64,000 nucleotides of DNA from assembly GCF_009727055.1 (NCBI RefSeq), contig NC_052353.1, forward strand, positions 49,149,451-49,213,450, given 5' to 3'. The position numbers and the translations under genes were made by a program. Positions 58,849 to 64,000 of the stretch are shown here, piece after piece. The notes below the pieces were generated by a model. The model made no database searches and was not told the origin of the DNA. It worked only from the letters and a program-made list of their open reading frames with translations. The stretch is from Benincasa hispida. Its lineage: Eukaryota > Streptophyta > Magnoliopsida > Cucurbitales > Cucurbitaceae. Positions within the stretch are counted from its first letter, which is position 1, and every line of letters starts with the position of its first letter.

Positions 58849-60651
58849 TTTTGGGAATGTCCTAGAATTCGCAGTTCGTGTTAAACATTCTATTTATCAA
58901 TAATAATGACTTGTTGATTTTGAATCTTATTATGAAGATCCAATAAACATATCTATGACTATAGTCTGAATATTGTAACTTTGTGTAGTGACATAAACAG
59001 GATCAAGTTGACAGTATATAGCCTAAACGGTCTAATAAGTATATGGATGAAATTGGGTATCTCATCCTGGTAACACTATTGGATGCGGCCCACTCTGTAG
59101 TTGTTACAAGAAGTTGTAAAGTGCTACAAACGATGTGATTCACAAATCGTTCATGTTGAGTCATGTGAGTGGGGGCATCCTATGCAATGAGTTTGCATAT
59201 AGACTGAACCACAAAAATAGTCACTTTTCTTTATAACGACCATTTACTGTTAAAACTGACTATTTGATTTATTAAATAACCTAGGTTAACTCAATCTTAA
59301 TCCTGAGCTAGCTATGAACTCCGTTTGTTCGGGATTATCCTTTGATCTGCAAATGGTGAGAGTAGTCCAACAACATTGCTCAATAAGCTTCCCATTTTGG
59401 AGATAAGACCAGATGAATAGCTAGGGACATAGCCTTGCAAGATGGAATTAACTCCTACTCGAATTAGGGTTAGCAGATAGGATGTTCCCTTAAGTACTGA
59501 TTCTAGGTCTTGAAAAATCGGGGCCCCACCTTCTCATGATAGAGAAAGGATTTGATTCATAGAGATCATGAATCAGAATTGTTCATTAGAGGGTTAGTAG
59601 GAACTTAAGGAACAAGATGTATTCATAGGGGTAAAACGGTAATTTTGACCTAGCTGTGATTACGAATAACTTGTGAAGGATCGACTTACCGATTATAGTT
59701 ATAAAATAGACATAATATATCTACAGTGAGGGGAGTTCAACTATGGGCTGTGGAGTGTCCCATTAGTTAATGAATGGGGGTTAGATCAGACTAATGAGTT
59801 TTACCGATTAATCTCAAATCGTTAGAGCCCATGATCTGTAGGTCCGCGAGGTCTCCCTACTAGCTCGTAAATGGTTAAGCTTTAGAGTAGATTAAGGGAT
59901 TAATTTGAAACATTCAAATTAAAAATTAAATGGAATAGGAGAATATATATATTTAAATATGATTTAAATATATGAAGATGATTATTGTGCAAAAGTTAAT
60001 TTAATATTTGATATTAAATTAATTAATATTTTAAATTAATTTATGAAATTAATTTTAGAAAATTATTTTTCAGTTTTATAAATCAAAATGGATTTTGAAA
60101 TCAAATTTTGGTTTTAAAGAAAAATTGGAAAATTAGATTACATGCACAAAATGGAAAAACTTGGTTTTCCATTATCATCTTCTTCATGCTCACACAAAGC
60201 CCACTTTCTCTTCTTCATTAAAACTCCAAGCACGAGCTGCAAGCCATTCATATCTCTTCTTTGCATGTTCATCTACAATAAATAAAGAAGATTGGAGTGA
60301 ATTGAAGGCATGCATTACACTGAAATTTTGAGAGAAAATTTCAGCTGGAAGAAAGGTTCTTCGGCAGTGTGCTGCTGTGAGCTTTTCTCTGTTCTACATT
60401 GCTTCAAGTTGTTCTTGAGTTCCAAAACTCGGTCTAAAGCTCCAAAAGGATAGTGGGGAAGATCTTGAGGTGGTTCACGGTGATCTTTGGTGAAGACTGC
60501 TGCTGATTAATCAAGTTCTTGAAGAGTTCTACAAAGGTATGATCTAAAACCCTCTTATTTAGGTAAGCATGCTTTAGTTTATGCCAAAATTAGTGAATTT
60601 GAATGCTTATGGATCCTTAATACTTTCACTGCATGTTTTTTTACTCTAACA
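58849..60651 (+). repeat. LTR at the right end of G
   Basis: 1,803 bp, starting ttttgggaatgtcctagaat and ending tttactctaaca at 60,651. It is related to the B-family LTR through most of its length. Confidence 0.87.
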
Positions 60652-60735
60652 GTTGGTATCAGAGCATCATATAAGTATTCAATTCGGTTTAATATTGGTG
60701 TGGTGGGTGTTTTTCATGAGATATATGAAACTGAT
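60652..60735 (+). other. Second primer-binding site and leader start after the G LTR
   Basis: TGGTATCAGAGC at 60,654-60,665 lies 2 bp after the LTR end. It is followed by a short leader (catcatataagtattcaatt ... ggtgggtgtttttcatgaga) that aligns with the leader start of B (9,056-9,130). The leader is cut near 60,735 by LTR H. A 3' LTR should not be followed by a primer site, so this LTR was shared between two internal regions. Confidence 0.85.
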
Positions 60736-62513
60736 GCACTGAGTGGTGGAACTCCAATTAGAGTGAATTTGTGACAGGTTTTGGTGGAGATGAATTTCTG
60801 TAGCAATCTTAAGAACTCATAAATTCTCTCTGTTCCAATCTCCAATTTTAGAGCTTTTATACACAAAGTGCATGCAAGCAATAAAAAATTGCTCAATGCC
60901 AGAAACAACTGAAGAAGTGAGATTTGTGTGTAAATTTGGTGGGAACACCTCCTATTTGGTGTAAAATGTGGGGAAAATCCACTCAAACCAAGTTCTCAAA
61001 TTTTTGTATTTTCAATTTCAAATTTTAATTAATACCAAAATTAACTAAAATTTGATTTAATCAATTCATAATTAATTAAATCTAAAACATCAAAATTTAA
61101 TTTCTTAAATTGAATTGAAATTGAAAATTAATTTGATTTTTAATTATTAAACATATTTAATTAATTAAATAATTTAATATCAAATATTAAATTAATTTCG
61201 CACCCAATTTTAATCATGAATCTTATTCATGTAATTGATATTTAAATCATTATTTAAATAAACTCTCCAATTCCATTTTATTTCAATAAATTAAATGTTA
61301 ATTATATAAAATATAATTATACAACCCCTAATTCGAATTTGAACTTATTCAAATTCAAACCCTAAGTTTAGTTTGAACATTTTCAAATTGAAGTTCAATT
61401 TGATATCATTCCAAATTCACTCAATTTATTAATTTAAGGTGTTCATGTTTTACGAGCTAGTAGAGGGACCTTATAGACCTATAGATCATGAGCTCCAACG
61501 ATTTTAGAATAATTGACTGAAACTCTTTAGATCAAATTAATCAGTATTCGTTAACTATCAAGTCACACCACTATAGCTCGATAGTTGCACTCTTCTCACT
61601 GTAGATATATTTGTGTCCACATGGTTTAACCATAACTAGTAAGTCGACCCTTCACGAGTTGTTCATAATAATGGCTGGGTCAATATGCTATTTTACCCCC
61701 GATATTACGTCTTGTTCCTTAAGTTCCACTGATCCTCTGATGAATAATTTATTTATGATCTAATCACTAACTGGATCCCTCTCGGGCCAATGACAGGGTG
61801 GGGCCCTTTGTTCAAGACCTGAATTCAGTACTTAAGAGAACAACCTTTCTCCTATCGCTCAATTGGGTAGGCGTGAATTCCGTCTTGTGTCCTATGTCCC
61901 AAGCTATCTACCCGGTCTTACCCTTGAAATGGGAGGCTTATTGAGTTGGTGCTGTTGAGCCAACCCCCACCTATCAAAATCTAAGGATAACCTCGAATAA
62001 AAAGGAGTTCATAGTTAGCTCAGGATTAAGATCGAGTTACCTAGGTCATCTAAGTGAAACAGTTAGTCTTAAATAGTAAACAACGTTATAAAGTAAGAGT
62101 GACTTATTTCTTGGTCTGATCTTACGCAAACTCATTGCATAGGATGCACCAACTCCTCATGTCAATACATGAATGAACCAGGATCACTTCGTTTGTAGCA
62201 CCTTTACAACAATTGTAATAACTACAAAGTGGGCTGCATCCAATAGTGTTACCAGAATAAGGCACCCAACCTTATTCATATACTATAGACCGTTTTGGCT
62301 ATTTACTCGAACTTGATCCATTTTTATGTCTCTACATAAAGTTCAAGTATTCATATAATAACCATGGATCTTAATTTATTGGATTTAGACTTTACAAATG
62401 CAATTTATAGATTCAATAACAACTTTATTGAAGAAATGTTGAATAACGTCTTTATTAATAATAGAATATGTTTAACTTTACAAACTGTGAGTTTTAGGAC
62501 ATAAAACCCAACA
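60736..62513 (-). repeat. H: inverted copia LTR, truncated at its 3' end
   Basis: Minus-strand start TGTTGGGTTTTATGTCCTAA at 62,513. It follows the B-family LTR in order leftward to about 60,740, where it meets the leader of the previous fragment. The usual LTR end is missing. The minus-strand ORF at 60,986-60,714 crosses this border and is not a gene. Confidence 0.78.
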
Positions 62514-62671
62514 ATACATGCAGATAGCCTCACAAGAAAACTTAGCTGATCCATTTACAAAGGCTCTCTCGGCTAAAGTGTTCAAGGGTCACCTAGTAGG
62601 ACTAGGTCTAAGAGATACTTATAAGTAGAGTAAGTGGGAGAATTTATGGGTATCTGATGCCCTAGTTTATT
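62514..62671 (+). pseudogene. 3' end of a copia RNase H (+ strand fragment)
   Basis: Reads ASQENLADPFTKALSAKVFK and then HLVGLGLRD, the C-terminal end of copia pol. Post-pol sequence follows (agtgggagaatttatgggta, gatgccctagtttattgtat). It forms the left arm of the inverted repeat described next. Confidence 0.8.
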
Positions 62672-62768
62672 GTATCTCGTAGACCTAGTCTTACTAGGTG
62701 ACCCTCGAACACTTTAGTCGAGAGGCCTTTTTAAATAGATCAGCTAAGTTGTCTTGTGAGGCTATCTG
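62521..62768. repeat. Inverted repeat of two copia pol ends, tail to tail
   Basis: Left arm 62,521-62,618 and right arm 62,672-62,768 are reverse complements with some mismatches, separated by about 53 bp. Each arm encodes the C-terminus of RNase H reading toward the centre. An RNA across it would form a long hairpin. Confidence 0.9.
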
Positions 62769-63372
62769 TGTGACGATCACGTTCGTCCTCCAGTATAACA
62801 ATCTCCCTGAATGAGATGGTATTTCCGCTTGATGTGCTTTCCACGTTTATGGCTTCGAGGTTCCTTTGAATTTTCAACCGCTTCAGTGTTATCACAATAT
62901 AGGGTGACTAATAGTTGCATATTCAAAATCACTTCCAAACCAGTTAAGAACTTTCTGAGCCATACTGTTTTTTTCGTTGCTTCACTTGTAGCTACATACT
63001 CAGCTTCCATTATGAAGTCAACAATACAATTTTTCTTGATACTTCTCCACACTACTGCTCCTCCATTTAGACTGAATACTGACCTCGAAGTTGATTTTCT
63101 TGAATCTATATCGGTCTGTAAGTCAACATCAATATATCCAGTAAGGATCAGAACCTTATCACCATACACGAGCATATAATTTCTTGTTATCTAAAGATAC
63201 TTGAGAATATTTTTAATGACCGTCGAATGATCATATCCAGGATTGGACTGAAACTTGCCAACTATTCCAACTGCATAGCATATATCGAGATGAGTGCACA
63301 ATATGGCATACATTAAACTCCCTCCTGCTGATGCATATGGAATTCGTTTCATATCATCAATCTCTTGAGGTG
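62672..63372 (-). pseudogene. RT tail and RNase H of a copia fragment on the minus strand
   Basis: Minus-strand frames give RIPYASAGGSLMYAILCTHLD and CYAVGIVGKFQSN (63,394-63,191), then LTGYIDVDLQTDIDSRKST, WRSIKKN, YCDNTEAVENSKEPRSHKRG and RKYHLIQ (63,175-62,777), in the order RT tail then RNase H. A typical TDSDF motif is changed to IDVDL. The fragment stops at about 63,372 within the codons for TPQE, where unrelated sequence begins. Confidence 0.9.
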
Positions 63373-64000
63373 TTGATAACGAGCAGAAATGCACATTATC
63401 ATGGTACTAAGTTCTTAAACAATGTTGAATTGCGTTGATGAAATATGTTAAATTGCGTCCATTAAGCATAAATTCTATAATATTGTCATCGCATGCATCC
63501 AACGCATTAGAACAGTTAATCTTTACATTTTTGTGCAGAAAATGCGTTAACGCAATGTAGAGATTGCGATCATAGGAATACATTGGTCGAGCGCAACTTC
63601 ACCGCAAGACTTTGCGTTGATCGTGCTCGCAAACATTCGCCCAAGAAGAATCACCACAAATTTGTCAGCGCAACACGGTGGGCGCATTCGGGTGAAAGGA
63701 CGATTAAGATCGATGGGACAGAAAGCTGACAACAGTCGGATCCAAATTAAGTTGACAGCTGATAACACTCACAAACCACAATTCGATAAAGAAGAGATGG
63801 CGGAGCAGCCTAGGAATGAAGCACCAAACAACAACAATGTCATGGCAAATCTGATTCTGTTGGCAAACGATTGTAATAGGCCCATTAGGGACTATGCATC
63901 GCCAAACCTCTATGATTGCTCTCCGGGAATCATGAGGCCTGCCTTAGACGGAAGTAGATTTGAAATGAAACCGATGATGCTGCAGATGATCTAGGGTGCA
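63373..64000 (+). mobile_element. Start of a Ty3/gypsy-like element at the right edge
   Basis: After the copia break the sequence shows repeated gcgtt/aacgc words (tgcgttaacgcaatg near 63,543) and then a gag-like coding start. It may contain an LTR end or leader, but no primer site could be fixed. It continues beyond the window. Confidence 0.5.
63797..63994 (+). pseudogene. N-terminus of a gypsy-type gag with an early stop
   Basis: The ATG at 63,797 opens MAEQPRNEAPNNNNVMANLI, then an Asp-Tyr-Ala-Ser-Pro segment (RDYASPNLYDCSPGIMRP) and FEMKPMMLQMI. This resembles the gag start of plant gypsy elements of the Athila/Tat type, where a phrase like F-x-x-K-P-x-x-x-Q-M-(I/L)-Q precedes the capsid. 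The frame ends in TAG at 63,992 where a Gln codon would be expected, so a single C-to-T change could explain the stop. The same frame is open upstream to 63,617, but the residues before MAEQ look like leader. Confidence 0.55.

Larger units (their letters stand above)
55235..60651 (+). mobile_element. Element G: copia with 5' end cut by J, complete 3' LTR
   Basis: Starts inside gag directly after J, runs through protease, integrase, RT and RNase H (to about 58,720) and ends in a 3' LTR (58,849-60,651) after the purine tract aagtgggagat. It has the most complete coding region in the window but still carries several stops and frameshifts. The LTR is followed by a primer site, so it also bounds a second internal region to the right. 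Confidence 0.88.

Noticed and set aside
60714..60986. 90-codon minus-strand ORF
   Set aside because: It spans the junction between a leader fragment and LTR H, so it is a chimaera of non-coding repeats.

Overview
This is nuclear DNA from a flowering plant. The evidence is plant-type intron-rich genes, a methionine-tRNA primer site (TGGTATCAGAGC) in several Ty1/copia retrotransposons, and site II and telo-box promoter motifs. The two genes and the repeat style suggest a eudicot, perhaps a cucurbit, but the species cannot be fixed from this sequence alone. The non-coding DNA is strongly A+T rich. There is one undetermined base, at 48,398.

Layout. 1-5,850: the tail of a degenerate copia element (A, + strand) inserted in an older LTR. 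6,533-31,298: a minus-strand copia element (C) of about 5.8 kb net, expanded to 24.8 kb by later insertions. These are a complete but decayed element B (7,104-15,523, target duplication acacc), a solo LTR D1 (16,873-25,552, atggt) that holds another solo LTR D2 (18,358-25,130, cctaa) that holds a deleted element D3 (18,780-23,461), and a solo LTR D5 (25,746-27,639). 31,300-47,000: a gene island with two apparently intact + strand genes, RPN1 (26S proteasome base subunit, 25 exons, 896 aa) and a DCAF13/SOF1 WD40 protein (17 exons, 451 aa). A small MITE-like palindromic element lies between them. 47,985-64,000: a second repeat field with rearranged copia fragments F, G and H, a probable Ty3/gypsy-type LTR (J) with G+C-rich minisatellites, an inverted pair of copia 3' ends, and the start of a gypsy element at the right edge.

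Function. The two host genes are housekeeping genes: protein degradation (receptor and scaffold subunit of the 19S base) and small-subunit rRNA processing. Their promoters carry the motifs usual for such genes, five site II motifs before RPN1 and a telo-box just before the DCAF13 start. They are separate transcription units, not an operon. Every retrotransposon coding region seen carries stops, frameshifts or deletions, so no autonomous element is present.

No wholly new system is evident. The most novel signal is a small stem-loop in the untranslated leaders of three copia elements (A, B, F), where three of five base pairs have changed with pairing kept. The best-supported structural finding is the dated insertion series, up to four levels deep, with base-exact target duplications.
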